DNA of 64,000 nucleotides from Streptomyces sp. TP-A0356. GTDB taxonomy: Bacteria > Actinomycetota > Actinomycetes > Streptomycetales > Streptomycetaceae. The position numbers and the translations under genes were made by a program. The stretch spans positions 248,001 to 312,000 of the forward strand of contig NZ_BBZJ01000019.1 in the NCBI RefSeq assembly GCF_001417775.1. Direction: 5' to 3'. Each line of letters begins with the position of its first letter. The stretch's first letter is position 1. Of this stretch, positions 1 through 8,442 are shown piece after piece. The notes beneath the pieces were generated by a model, which did not search any database, was not told the DNA's origin, and saw nothing but the letters and a program-made list of their open reading frames with translations.

Positions 1-668
1 AGGACATCCGGGTCGTCGGCGAACTCCTCCGCATGGGCCCGCTGCGCCTGCGCCTCCAGGCCGTAGTCCAGTTCCTCGGAGACCCGGTCGCGCAGCTCCG
101 AAATCAGCGGCTTGATGTCCATGCCAGGGATCAGGGGGCCCAGCAGCCGGGCGAAACGGCTGAGTTGGTTCAGGTCGGAGAGCAGTGCCTCGCCCGCGCC
201 CGGGTACTGCACCTTGACCGCGACCTCCCGGCCGTCGTGCCACACCCCGCGGTGCACCTGGCCGATCGAGGCCGCCGCCGACGGCTTGTGCTCGAACTCC
301 AGGAACAGCTCGTGCCAGTCATCGCCGAGGCGCTCCTCCAGGACCGCGTGCACCGTGCGCGTGGGCATCGGTGGGGCGGCCTCCTGAAGCTTCGTCAGCG
401 CGGCGCGGTAGGGCCCGGCGACCTCCTCGGGCAGGGCCGACTCGAAGACGGACAGGGCCTGCCCGAACTTCATGGCGCCTCCCTTCAACTCGCCGAGAAC
501 ACGGAACAGCTGCTCCGCCGTGCGCTGTTGAAGCTCGCGGCCGACGATCTCCGCGGATTCACCGACGATCCGTTTGCCGAGTCCCCACGTCGCCCGTCCG
601 GCGAAGCCGAGCGGGAGCGCGGCGAGCTTGGCGGTACGGGTGACCGCCTTCCGGGGAAGATCAGACAT
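1..668 (-). CDS. ABC1/AarF (UbiB-like) atypical kinase, C-terminus beyond window edge
   Basis: About 222 N-terminal residues are visible. The ABC1-family KxGQ signature is present as KFGQ (residues 67-70), followed by the alanine-rich loop AAASIGQVHR (131-140) that replaces the protein-kinase P-loop, and the nucleotide-binding lysine in VAVKVQYPG (about 152). These are hallmarks of UbiB/ADCK atypical kinases, which bind or hydrolyse ATP and support quinone or isoprenoid-lipid metabolism. The ATG start at 668 has a clean GGAGG ribosome binding site and overlaps the stop codon of the upstream ThiF-like gene by 8 nt, so the two are probably translationally coupled. The substrate is unknown in actinobacteria. 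The family call is firm, the physiological role is not. Confidence 0.9.
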   Translation of the reverse strand, partial: MSDLPRKAVTRTAKLAALPLGFAGRATWGLGKRIVGESAEIVGRELQQRTAEQLFRVLGELKGGAMKFGQALSVFESALPEEVAGPYRAALTKLQEAAPPMPTRTVHAVLEERLGDDWHELFLEFEHKPSAAASIGQVHRGVWHDGREVAVKVQYPGAGEALLSDLNQLSRFARLLGPLIPGMDIKPLISELRDRVSEELDYGLEAQAQRAHAEEFADDPDV

Positions 669-1885
669 GCGCCCTCCAAGTCCCAGCCGGCCGCGCCGCG
701 TGCGCCTTACGGGACAGGTTTCCCAACGGCCGTTGCTCCGCCATTGTCTCGTGCGGCCCCCCGTCCATTGAGGTGTGTTCCTCCTTACCTTTCTCCGCCG
801 CACCGCACCCGCATGCCGAATGCGCCCACACCGGTCGCGCATGCCAGTGGAGCCGGGGCACGGACACCTCCCAGCGCGCGCCCGCGCTGGAGGGCGTGTC
901 GCCGTCCAAGAAGGCGAGCGCGTGTCCGGCCGCCGCTCCCGCGACGGCGGTCGCCAGAGCGAGGTCGCACGCCTGGACCTGCCGTGGGCGCCCGGAGCGC
1001 CACTGGGCGACCAGCCGTGGCCACGTCTCGTCCCGGTCGGCGCGCCCCCGGTCGAGACAGCCCGCGCAGCCGGTGTCGCCCGGCAGGACGAACGGGCCGA
1101 CGATTCCCGTACCCTCCGCGACCCCCGCGTACAGATGGGGGGGTGCCGGAGGTGATCAGCGGCTCGGCTGCGAACGGGTCGGGCGCGTGGACCTCCAGGC
1201 CGTCTCGCGGGGTGAGGATCACCAGGGAGAAGCCGGGGCCCGGGTCCTCATGGGGTGAGCGGCGCGAGGGGCGCCCACGGCGCGGTGGCCGGTCCGGGGC
1301 GGCGGCTCGTACCGCCCGCCGGGCAGCCTCCTCCCGGCGCTCGCCGATCGCGTCCGCGGGCAGGCCGCCCGGTGCCACGTCCCACGGCTCGGCACAGCCG
1401 GTGTCGCGGACGTCCACCTCGCCGACACCCGCCCCTGCCAGCAGCGAGGCGAGGACGGCCCCCACACGGCCCGCTCCCCGGACCTGAACGCGCAGGGAGC
1501 GGCGGGCGGCCAGGCGCCGGGCGGCCTCGCCCGGCGCGCGGGCGACCAGTGAGAGGGACGCCAGGTCGGGACGGAGACGCTCCAGGACGGCCGCTTTCGC
1601 GCGGAGCGCGTCGGCCCCGGGGCCCCCGCCCGTCGCGTCGTCGAGCAGTCCCGCGCCGGACAGGCTGTCCACCACAGCGTCGGCATGGCCGTCGGGCAGT
1701 CCCATGCGGCGGGCCTCCTCGCGCAGCAGCGGCAGCCCGCGGGTGCCGTCGAGCAGGCCGAGGAAGCTGCCCGTCGCGGTGTCCACCGGCCCGAGCACCA
1801 TCGCGTGCGCGGGTGCCATACCGAACTGCACGGTGTTCAGATCGCGCCAGCCGCGCCGCAGCGCGGGCTTCACCATCGGATGCAT
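661..1885 (-). pseudogene. ThiF/E1-like protein with apparent +1 frameshift
   Basis: The N-terminal part, starting MHPMVKPALRRGW, reads in one frame to a run of seven G (C on the coding strand) at 1137-1143. Downstream, the expected ThiF-like continuation HLYAGVAEGTGIVGPFVLPG occurs only in another frame, which then runs to a stop at 661. A run of six would restore one open frame of about 408 codons. The C-terminal segment keeps two Cys-x-x-Cys pairs (CAGC and CGCG) typical of zinc-binding ThiF/MoeB-like adenylating proteins. The stop overlaps the start of the ABC1 kinase. Either a sequencing error in a homopolymer or a genuine disruption is possible. Everything else about the gene looks intact, so an assembly error is quite plausible. 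Confidence 0.75.
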
Positions 1886-1986
1886 GACCGGCCCCCGAAG
1901 TCCCTGGTTCGTCACTGTTCGTCGGCGATGTCCTGGTCCGCCGACGCATGTCAGCATGCCCGGACCGGCCCGGGTCGTGCCGAAAG

Positions 1987-1995
1987 TTGTCCACA
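1987..1995 (+). promoter_or_regulatory. Perfect DnaA-box sequence TTGTCCACA in a divergent intergenic region
   Basis: TTGTCCACA matches the preferred Streptomyces DnaA box exactly. It lies between the divergent ThiF-like gene and the YgjP-type metallopeptidase gene. It is a single copy with no cluster, so it is not an origin; it could be a DnaA regulatory or titration site, or chance. Confidence 0.4.
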
Positions 1996-2098
1996 GGCAG
2001 GCATGTTCGTCATACAAATCAAGCGCACGGAGTGTGGATCGGCACGGAACCGTCCCGGAGGCGGGACTTCGCCCGTGTGCAGCGGGTAACGTCGGGGC

Positions 2099-2695
2099 GT
2101 GCCCGCCGACCCACTGCACCGCGCCGGAGAGCCACAGCGCAGCACGACGAGCCAGCCGCCGAGCGGCTCGGGGACGAGCGCGATCGAGGTTCGCAGGAGC
2201 GCGCGACGCCGCAGAACGGTCTCCGCGTACCGCGAGGGCGATCGCACCGTCGTGCTCATCCCCGCTCGGATGTCCGAGGCGGAGGAGCAGCGCTGGGTGA
2301 CCGTCATGCTCGACAAGCTGGCCGCCCAGGAGAGCAAGCGGCTCATCGGTGACGCCGAGCTGGCCGAGCGTGCCGAGCGGCTGTCGCTGCAGTACTTCGA
2401 CGGGCGGGCCCGGCCCACCTCGGTCCGCTGGGTCACCAACCAGAACACGCGCTGGGGCTCGTGCACCCCGTCCGAGGGCAGCATCCGTCTGTCGCACCGG
2501 TTGCAGGGCATGCCCGAGTACGTCGTCGACTACGTACTCCTGCACGAGCTCGCGCATCTGCTCGTACCGGGACACGGGCCGCGCTTCTGGCGGCTGCTGG
2601 AGGCGTATCCGCGCACCGAGCGCGCCCGTGGCTACCTCGAAGGGGTGGTCGCGGCCGACCGGCTGCCGTACCGGCACGCGCCCGACGCGGACTAG
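2099..2695 (+). CDS. YgjP-type (DUF45) zinc metallopeptidase-like protein
   Basis: 198 residues from a GTG start. The zincin motif HELAH sits at residues 149-153, with a third candidate zinc ligand, a histidine, in VPGHGPRFW (159). This is the HExxH...H arrangement of the YgjP/WLM-like family. The preceding segment with RWGSC (about 118-122) is also characteristic. The first 40 residues are basic and low-complexity and may be poorly folded. The family is widespread and presumed to be cytoplasmic peptidases, but substrates are not established. The gene is transcribed divergently from the ThiF-like gene across a 213-nt region. Confidence 0.88.
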   Translation: MPADPLHRAGEPQRSTTSQPPSGSGTSAIEVRRSARRRRTVSAYREGDRTVVLIPARMSEAEEQRWVTVMLDKLAAQESKRLIGDAELAERAERLSLQYFDGRARPTSVRWVTNQNTRWGSCTPSEGSIRLSHRLQGMPEYVVDYVLLHELAHLLVPGHGPRFWRLLEAYPRTERARGYLEGVVAADRLPYRHAPDAD

Positions 2696-2960
2696 TGTTT
2701 AAAGATCGCCCGTCAGTGATCGATGTCACCAACCTCCGTGGACAGAACACCCGGATGCGACCGCTCCGCATCCGCCCGCCCTGCGCGCCCAGCGGACCGT
2801 CGGCTGCGCGCGCCCGGCCGTCGCGCGCGCCCGACAGAGGCCGCGAGTGCCCCCGAAGGACCGGTTGTGTACCGGGTCTGTACCGGCGTCGTCCGATTCG
2901 AGAGTTTGCCATTAGCCTGGCGCGACGCACTCACATCGGGATGGGGGACGGTCGTTACGC

Positions 2961-4778
2961 ATGGCCAGGGAATTCCAACGCGGCCACAAGGCCAGGATCA
3001 GTGACCTCACCGCGGGCACGGATCTGTACGTAGGCGTGCAGATCTCCGCGCCCGGACTGACCTTCGACATCAGCTGCTTCGGTCTGGACGCAGGCGAACG
3101 GCTCTCGGACGACCGGTACTTCGTCTTCTTCAACCAGCCGAAGACGCCGGAGGATGCCGTTCAGCTCCTTGGTCCCCAGGCGGGCGACACAGAGTCCTTC
3201 CGGGTCACCCTGGACAGGATCCCCCCGCACATCCAGAAGCTGTCCTTCACGGCGACGATCGACGGCGCCGGGCAGATGTCGCAGATCGCCCCCGGACACC
3301 TGCGTATCGTCGCGGGCGGCGAGGAAGTGGCCCGCTACCCGTTCAACGGCTCGGAGTTCACCACCGAACGCGCCGTCATGCTGGGCGACTTCTACCTCAA
3401 GGACGTCTGGCGGTTCGCCGCGGTCGGCCAAGGCTTCGACGGCGGGCTGGAGGCGCTGCTGAAGAACTTCGGCGGAGAGGTCCTCGACGAGGAGACGGCC
3501 GCCCCGCAGCAGCCGCAGTCCGGTGCCGCGCCGGGGTTCGCGCCGCCCACCCAGGTCTCCGCCCCGCCCGCGTTCGCCGCCCCGGCCGCGCCCGCCCCGG
3601 CTCCCGCCGCCGCGCCGCAGCAGCCGCAGCCCGCCCCGCAGGGCTTCGCGCCGCCCCAGGGAGGGCCGCCGCGCGCCCCGGCCCCGGCGCCCTCGGTCCA
3701 CGCCGCGCCCACGATCGTCGCGCCCCTGCACACGCCGCCCGCCGGAACCGTGCCGCCGCCCGGTCCCGCGCCCTACACCCAGCCGCCCGGGCAACCGGGC
3801 CCGCCGCCCGGTCCCGCGCCCTACACCCAGCCGCCCGGGCAACCGGGCCCGCCGCCCGGTCCCGCGCCCTACACCCAGCCGCCCGGGCAACCGGGCCCGC
3901 CGCCCGGTCCCGCGCCCTACACCCAGCCGCCCGGGCAACCGGGCCCGCCGCCCGGCTACGGACAGCAGCCGCCCGCCCCGATGCCGCCCGGCCACGGTCA
4001 GCAGACCCCGCCCGCGCCCCCTGGCTACGGCGGGCAGCCCTCCTACGGGCAGGTTCCCGGTCAGTACGCCGTCCAGCAGCCCGCCGTGCCCTCGCCGTAC
4101 GGCGCCCCGGGGGGTGGCGCCGGTGTGGCCGCCGCGCTGCATGCCTTCAAGGAGACCCCCACCGGCCAGCGGTGGACGCAGCAGAACAAGAAGCTCGTCC
4201 GGGTCGACCTGGGCATGGGAGGCCTGCCGGTGCTGGCCCGGCAGGGCAGCATGGTGCTGTACCAGGGCAAGGTCGACTTCAGCTACAAGGGCGCCGGCCT
4301 CGCCGGGCGGCTCGTGGGCAGCGCGACCGGCCAGGAGATGCAGCTGATGCGCTGCACGGGCCAGGGCCAGGTGTTCCTCGCGGAGAACGCCTCCCATCTG
4401 CACCCGGTCGAGCTCCAGGGGGACGCGATCTGTGTCTCCGCCGAGAACGTCCTCGCCTTCGACGAGTCCCTCCAGTACGAGGTCCGGCGCATCGAGGGCC
4501 ATGGCATTCCCGGGGGCGCGCTGTTCACGATGCAGTTCCAGGGGACCGGCACGATCGTCGTGAAGACGCACGGCGCGCCCGTGGTGCTGCCCGTCACACC
4601 GACGACGTTCGCCGACTGCAACGCCGTCGTGGCCTGGTCGGCCGCCGCCCAGGTGATCGTCTCCAGCCAGGTCCGCGTGCGTCGCAACGCCTACCCAGGG
4701 GACACCGGGGAGAGCGTGAACCTGCAGTTCCGGGCCGCGCCCGGCAATTTCGTCGTCGTCCAGCCCTACGAGGTCTGA
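2961..4778 (+). CDS. TerD-domain/AIM24-domain fusion with Pro-rich repeat linker
   Basis: 605 residues in three parts. Residues 1 to about 175 form a TerD-type domain (tellurium-resistance/stress calcium-binding superfamily; note the VGVQISAPGLTFDISCFGL start and GDFYLKDVWRF). Residues about 178-390 are a Pro/Gln/Ala-rich linker containing a perfect 16-residue repeat, PPPGPAPYTQPPGQPG, four times. Residues about 390-605 form an AIM24 (DUF124) domain. It is the first gene of a three-gene operon, followed after 11 nt and then 16 nt by two further AIM24 genes. TerD and AIM24 proteins in actinobacteria are associated with envelope or stress functions, but the biochemical activity is unknown. The linker length is likely to vary between strains. 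Confidence 0.9.
   Translation: MAREFQRGHKARISDLTAGTDLYVGVQISAPGLTFDISCFGLDAGERLSDDRYFVFFNQPKTPEDAVQLLGPQAGDTESFRVTLDRIPPHIQKLSFTATIDGAGQMSQIAPGHLRIVAGGEEVARYPFNGSEFTTERAVMLGDFYLKDVWRFAAVGQGFDGGLEALLKNFGGEVLDEETAAPQQPQSGAAPGFAPPTQVSAPPAFAAPAAPAPAPAAAPQQPQPAPQGFAPPQGGPPRAPAPAPSVHAAPTIVAPLHTPPAGTVPPPGPAPYTQPPGQPGPPPGPAPYTQPPGQPGPPPGPAPYTQPPGQPGPPPGPAPYTQPPGQPGPPPGYGQQPPAPMPPGHGQQTPPAPPGYGGQPSYGQVPGQYAVQQPAVPSPYGAPGGGAGVAAALHAFKETPTGQRWTQQNKKLVRVDLGMGGLPVLARQGSMVLYQGKVDFSYKGAGLAGRLVGSATGQEMQLMRCTGQGQVFLAENASHLHPVELQGDAICVSAENVLAFDESLQYEVRRIEGHGIPGGALFTMQFQGTGTIVVKTHGAPVVLPVTPTTFADCNAVVAWSAAAQVIVSSQVRVRRNAYPGDTGESVNLQFRAAPGNFVVVQPYEV
3753..3944 (+). repeat. Four perfect tandem copies of a 48-bp coding repeat
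   Basis: Copies start at 3753, 3801, 3849 and 3897, identical at every base as read, with a partial fifth copy after 3944. Each encodes 16 residues of Pro/Gly/Gln-rich linker between the TerD and AIM24 domains. The absence of synonymous differences implies recent duplication or ongoing homogenisation. Confidence 0.97.
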
Positions 4779-4789
4779 GGGAGCCCGTC

Positions 4790-5470
4790 ATGAACCAGCC
4801 GCTCGCGGGCTTCGCTCCCGCACCCGTCAGCGCCCGCATGGAGAACCACGGCAACCACATGCTGAAGGTCGCCATGCAGACCGGGAACGACCTTCTCGCG
4901 CGCGTGGGGTCGATGGTCGCCTACGAAGGGTTCATCCAGTACGAGCCCAACCCGCCCGCCGTGCGCCAGATCGCGCGGGACTGGATCACGGGTGAGGGCG
5001 CGCCCCTCATGAAGTGCTCCGGCGACGGTCTGCTCTACCTCGCCGACTACGGGGCGAACGTCGTCGTCATCAACCTGGGCGGAGACGCGATCTCCGTCAA
5101 CGCCACCAATCTGCTCGCCTTCGACGCGCACCTGCAGTGGGGCGTCGAACGCGTCAAGGGCCTCGCCAAGTTCGCCGGTCAGGGCCTGTGGAACACGAAG
5201 ATCTCCGGTCAGGGCTGGGTCGCCCTCACGTCCCGGGGCACGCCGATCGTCGTCGACTGCGGCGGCGGCGAGGACGAGACGTACGTCGACCCGGACGCCC
5301 TCGTCGCCTGGTCCCCGAACCTGAAGGTCAAGGGCAAGCGCAGCTTCAAGGCCCAGTCGCTGATCGGGCGCGGCAGCGGCGAGGCGTACCAGATGGCGTT
5401 CTCCGGGCAGGGCATCGTGGTCGTGCAGCCCAGCGAGGACAGCACCGACCGCCTCCGGATCAGGGGCTGA
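4790..5470 (+). CDS. AIM24 family (DUF124) protein
   Basis: 226 residues; the chosen ATG starts MNQPLAGFAPAPVSARM and lies 11 nt after the preceding stop, within a translationally linked operon. The sequence is a single AIM24 beta-sandwich: repeated 'LLARVGSMVAYEGFIQYEP' and 'GDAISVNATNLLAFD' type strands, and a terminal 'SGQGIVVVQPSE' strand shared with both neighbouring paralogues. The family is named after yeast AIM24, which affects mitochondrial inner-membrane organisation; the bacterial role is not defined. No signal peptide or membrane helix is visible, so it is presumably cytoplasmic or peripherally associated. Confidence 0.85.
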   Translation: MNQPLAGFAPAPVSARMENHGNHMLKVAMQTGNDLLARVGSMVAYEGFIQYEPNPPAVRQIARDWITGEGAPLMKCSGDGLLYLADYGANVVVINLGGDAISVNATNLLAFDAHLQWGVERVKGLAKFAGQGLWNTKISGQGWVALTSRGTPIVVDCGGGEDETYVDPDALVAWSPNLKVKGKRSFKAQSLIGRGSGEAYQMAFSGQGIVVVQPSEDSTDRLRIRG

Positions 5471-5486
5471 GGGGGAACCGCACATC

Positions 5487-6242
5487 ATGCAGAGCACACT
5501 CTTCGGCTACAACGAGCAGCAGACCCAGGAGCGCTACGGCCTGCAGAACCCGCAGATGCTGCGCGTCCTTCTGGAGGGCCACGACGACGTCCTGGCGCGC
5601 AAGGGCACCATGGTCGCCTACCAGGGGCTCATCGAGTTCGACGCCGAGTACCAGAGCCACGGCCAGCAGCACGCGCGGGCGTACACCGGCGAGGGACTGG
5701 ACCTGATGCGCTGTCATGGGCAGGGCACCGTCTACTTGGCCAACCTCGCCCAGCACGTGCACATCATGGACGTCGAACAGGACGGACTGACCGTCGACAG
5801 CGGCTACGTCCTGGCGATGGACTCCTCGCTGCACCACGAGGTCATCGCGGTGGACAGCCAGTACGGCATCTCCGGCTCCGGCAAGTACCAGCTCAACATC
5901 ACCGGACGCGGCAAGGTCGCGCTGATGACGTCCGGCGCGCCCCTGCTGATGCAGGTCACGCCGGACAAGTACGTCAACTGCGACGCCGACGCGCTCGTCG
6001 CCTGGTCCACCGGCCTGCGGGTCCAGATGCAGGCGCAGACGCACTCCTCGGGGGTGTGGCGCCGCCGCGGCGGCACCGGTGAGGGCTGGGAGCTCAGCTT
6101 CATGGGCAGTGGCTTCGCGCTCGTCCAGCCCAGTGAGCTGCTGCCGCCGCAGAACGCGGTGATCGGCCAGGGACTGCGCGCGCAGTACGGCATGGGTCAG
6201 TACGGGGCACGGGGCCAGAACCAGGGCAACGTCTGGAGCTGA
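5487..6242 (+). CDS. AIM24 family (DUF124) protein, second paralogue
   Basis: 251 residues, starting MQSTLFGYNEQQTQERYGL 16 nt after the upstream AIM24 gene. The core follows the same pattern as its neighbours (VLARKGTMVAYQGLIEFD, GYVLAMDSSLHHEV, SGFALVQPSELLPP). It carries a Gly/Gln/Tyr-rich tail after residue 225. Three AIM24 domains in a row, the first fused to TerD, suggest the products assemble together. The function is not known; the family assignment is by sequence pattern. Confidence 0.85.
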   Translation: MQSTLFGYNEQQTQERYGLQNPQMLRVLLEGHDDVLARKGTMVAYQGLIEFDAEYQSHGQQHARAYTGEGLDLMRCHGQGTVYLANLAQHVHIMDVEQDGLTVDSGYVLAMDSSLHHEVIAVDSQYGISGSGKYQLNITGRGKVALMTSGAPLLMQVTPDKYVNCDADALVAWSTGLRVQMQAQTHSSGVWRRRGGTGEGWELSFMGSGFALVQPSELLPPQNAVIGQGLRAQYGMGQYGARGQNQGNVWS

Positions 6243-6287
6243 ACCCGGGTGAGGGGTGACCGCGCCGGCGGTCACCCCCTCACTCCC

Positions 6288-6803
6288 TCACAGGCCGGCG
6301 CGCGTCGCCTTGAGCAGGCGTACGACCGAGTCGTCCGCCACGTCCGCCACCTCGTCGTACGCGAACCAGCGCAGCTCCAGGGACTCGTCGCTGATCGCCT
6401 CGACGGCTCCGGCCGGGGCGAGCGCCGCGTACTGGACATCGAGGTGCCAGGCGCACGGCGTGTGATGGCGGTCCAGCCGCACCGGCCCGCCCGGCAGCAG
6501 GGTCAGTCCCTCGATCCCCGACTCCTCGGTCGCCTCACGCAGAGCGGCCGCGGCCAGCGACTCGTCGGCCGGCTCGCAGTGGCCGCCCATCTGAAGCCAC
6601 ATCCGAAGCTTCTTGTGGAGGGTCAGCAGCACCCGGCCGCGCTCGGGGTCGATCACCAGGGCGCTCGCCGTGATGTGACCGTCCCCGCATGCCTTCCACA
6701 TGCCGTCCGGATGCGTCGCCAGGTGATCCAGGTAGACCTGGCGCAGTTCTGCCTGGTCCTCGTACCCCTTGAGGACGAGGACCGCGTCGTCGTCCAGGCT
6801 CAC
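6288..6803 (-). CDS. Nudix hydrolase
   Basis: 171 residues. A Nudix box fitting Gx5Ex7REUxEExGU is visible in GHCEPADESLAAAALREATE and the following ESGI; the two box glutamates and REATEE should coordinate magnesium for pyrophosphohydrolysis of a nucleoside-diphosphate-linked substrate. The GTG start at 6803 overlaps the TGA of the upstream zincin-like gene (GTGA), so translation is probably coupled. The substrate cannot be predicted from sequence. Confidence 0.88.
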   Translation of the reverse strand: MSLDDDAVLVLKGYEDQAELRQVYLDHLATHPDGMWKACGDGHITASALVIDPERGRVLLTLHKKLRMWLQMGGHCEPADESLAAAALREATEESGIEGLTLLPGGPVRLDRHHTPCAWHLDVQYAALAPAGAVEAISDESLELRWFAYDEVADVADDSVVRLLKATRAGL

Positions 6804-8251
6804 TCGGCGTCGTCGCCCTTGCGGCCGCTCCCGGAGTCCCCGCCCTCGGCGTCGTCGTCCTTCCGGAGGTTCGGCTTGCCCTTGGAGCCGCCGCCCGCCG
6901 CCTCGCCGAGCATCTTGTCCAGCTCGGAGAAGTCCAGGTGCTCGCGGTGCACGAAGCCGTCCGGGTCGTCCAGGTCGGACGCCGTCGGAAGCATGTCCGG
7001 GTGGGCCCACAGGCCGTCGCGGCCGTCCACGCCGCGCGCGTCCGTGAGGGACGCCCACAGGCGCGAGGCATCCCGCAGCCGGCGCGGGCGCAGCTCCAGA
7101 CCGATCAGCGTGGCGAACGTCTGCTCGGCCGGGCCGCCCGAGGCGCGGCGCCGGCGCAGGGTCTCGCGCAGCGCGTCCGCGGACGACAGGCGCGGCTTCG
7201 CGGCCGCGTGCACCACCGCGTCCACCCAGCCCTCGACCAGGGCCAGCGCCGTCTCCAGACGGGCCAGGGCCGCCTTCTGCTCCGGCGTGTCCTCCGGCTG
7301 GAACATGCCCTGCTGGAGCGCCTGCTGCAGCTCCTCCGGGTTCTGCGGGTCGAACTGGCCGACCACGTCCTCCAGCTTCGCCGTGTCGACCTTGATGCCG
7401 CGCGCGTAGCCCTCGACCGCGCCGAACAGGTGCGAGCGCAGCCACGGCACATGACTGAACAGGCGCTGGTGGGCGGCCTCGCGCAGCGCGAGGTACAGCC
7501 GCACCTCCTCCTTGGGCACCCCCAGGTCCTTGCCGAACCCCTCGATGTTCAGCGGCAGCAGCGCGGCCTTCCCGGCCGGGCCGAGCGGCAGGCCGATGTC
7601 GGTCGAGCCGACGACCTCGCCCGCGAGCACGCCGACGGCCTGCCCGATCTGCGTACCGAACATGGCGCCGCCCATCGAGCGCATCATCCCGATCAGCGGG
7701 CCCGCCATGGCCTGCATCTCCTCCGGCAGGACGTCGCCCATGGCGGCGCCGACGCGTTCGGCGACCGGGTCGACGAGCTCCTTCCACACCGGCAGGGTCG
7801 CCTCGACCCACTCCGCGCGGCTCCAGGCCACGGCGGAGCCCGCGCCGGACGGCAAGGACGTCACGTCGTCGAGCCACAGGTCGGCCAGGCGGACGGCCTC
7901 CTGCACCGCGGAGCGCTCGCCGGGGCCCACACTCGCGTCCTTCGTGCCGTCCGAGGTGCCCTGGGAGACCGTCTGGCGGGCGATCTGCTTGGCCATGTCC
8001 CAGTTCACGGGGCCGCCCTCGTACGAGAGCATCTGGCCCAGCTGCTGGAAGGCGGCGCCCAGGTCGGTGGGGTTCAGGGATCCGAACATCGCGGCGAGCG
8101 GGTTGTCGGCGCCGCCGGCTCCGGGCAACCCGAAACCGAACGGGTTGGCCGGTCCCTGGCCACCACCGCTCTGCTGGTCCTTCTTCTTGCCCTCGTCGCC
8201 GTTCTCCGGCTCCTCCGGCGGAAGGCCGAATCCGAATGGGGTGTCACTCAC
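6800..8251 (-). CDS. Zincin-like metallopeptidase family protein (DUF2342), zinc motif degenerate
   Basis: 483 residues from a GTG at 8251 (VSDTPFGFGLPPEEP). The N-terminal 80 residues are Gly/Gln-rich with two similar FGFGLP elements. The body matches the actinobacterial DUF2342/zincin_2 family, with LGPAGKAALLPLNIEGFG and the segment LREAAHQRLFSHVPWL where a zincin HExxH would be; here the first position is Arg (REAAH). The C-terminal 40 residues are charged and low-complexity. Actinobacterial members are annotated as putative hydrolases or zinc-dependent peptidases with unproven activity. The downstream Nudix gene is coupled to it. Confidence 0.8.
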   Translation of the reverse strand: MSDTPFGFGLPPEEPENGDEGKKKDQQSGGGQGPANPFGFGLPGAGGADNPLAAMFGSLNPTDLGAAFQQLGQMLSYEGGPVNWDMAKQIARQTVSQGTSDGTKDASVGPGERSAVQEAVRLADLWLDDVTSLPSGAGSAVAWSRAEWVEATLPVWKELVDPVAERVGAAMGDVLPEEMQAMAGPLIGMMRSMGGAMFGTQIGQAVGVLAGEVVGSTDIGLPLGPAGKAALLPLNIEGFGKDLGVPKEEVRLYLALREAAHQRLFSHVPWLRSHLFGAVEGYARGIKVDTAKLEDVVGQFDPQNPEELQQALQQGMFQPEDTPEQKAALARLETALALVEGWVDAVVHAAAKPRLSSADALRETLRRRRASGGPAEQTFATLIGLELRPRRLRDASRLWASLTDARGVDGRDGLWAHPDMLPTASDLDDPDGFVHREHLDFSELDKMLGEAAGGGSKGKPNLRKDDDAEGGDSGSGRKGDDAE

Positions 8252-8442
8252 GGGATTCCTCGGCTGGTAAGGCCACCGGTTCTTTCCGGCGGCTGGCTGC
8301 CCGACAACACCACCCAGCGTAGACACCCGGACCCGATCGGGCCTGGGTGCTTCGCCGACACCGGGCCTGCGGCAGGATGGATGCCACCTGGTACGCACGC
8401 GTGCTTCGCGTTCGTACTGAAGACAACCGCTGGAGACGCCCG

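Noticed and set aside
3753..3944. Regular 48-bp repeats as a CRISPR array
   Set aside because: Units are contiguous with no spacers and lie in frame in a protein linker; no cas genes in the window.
2955..4571. Long minus-strand reading frame opposite the TerD-AIM24 gene
   Set aside because: Arg/Gly-rich composition mirrors the repeat linker on the coding strand; no ribosome binding site or family signature.
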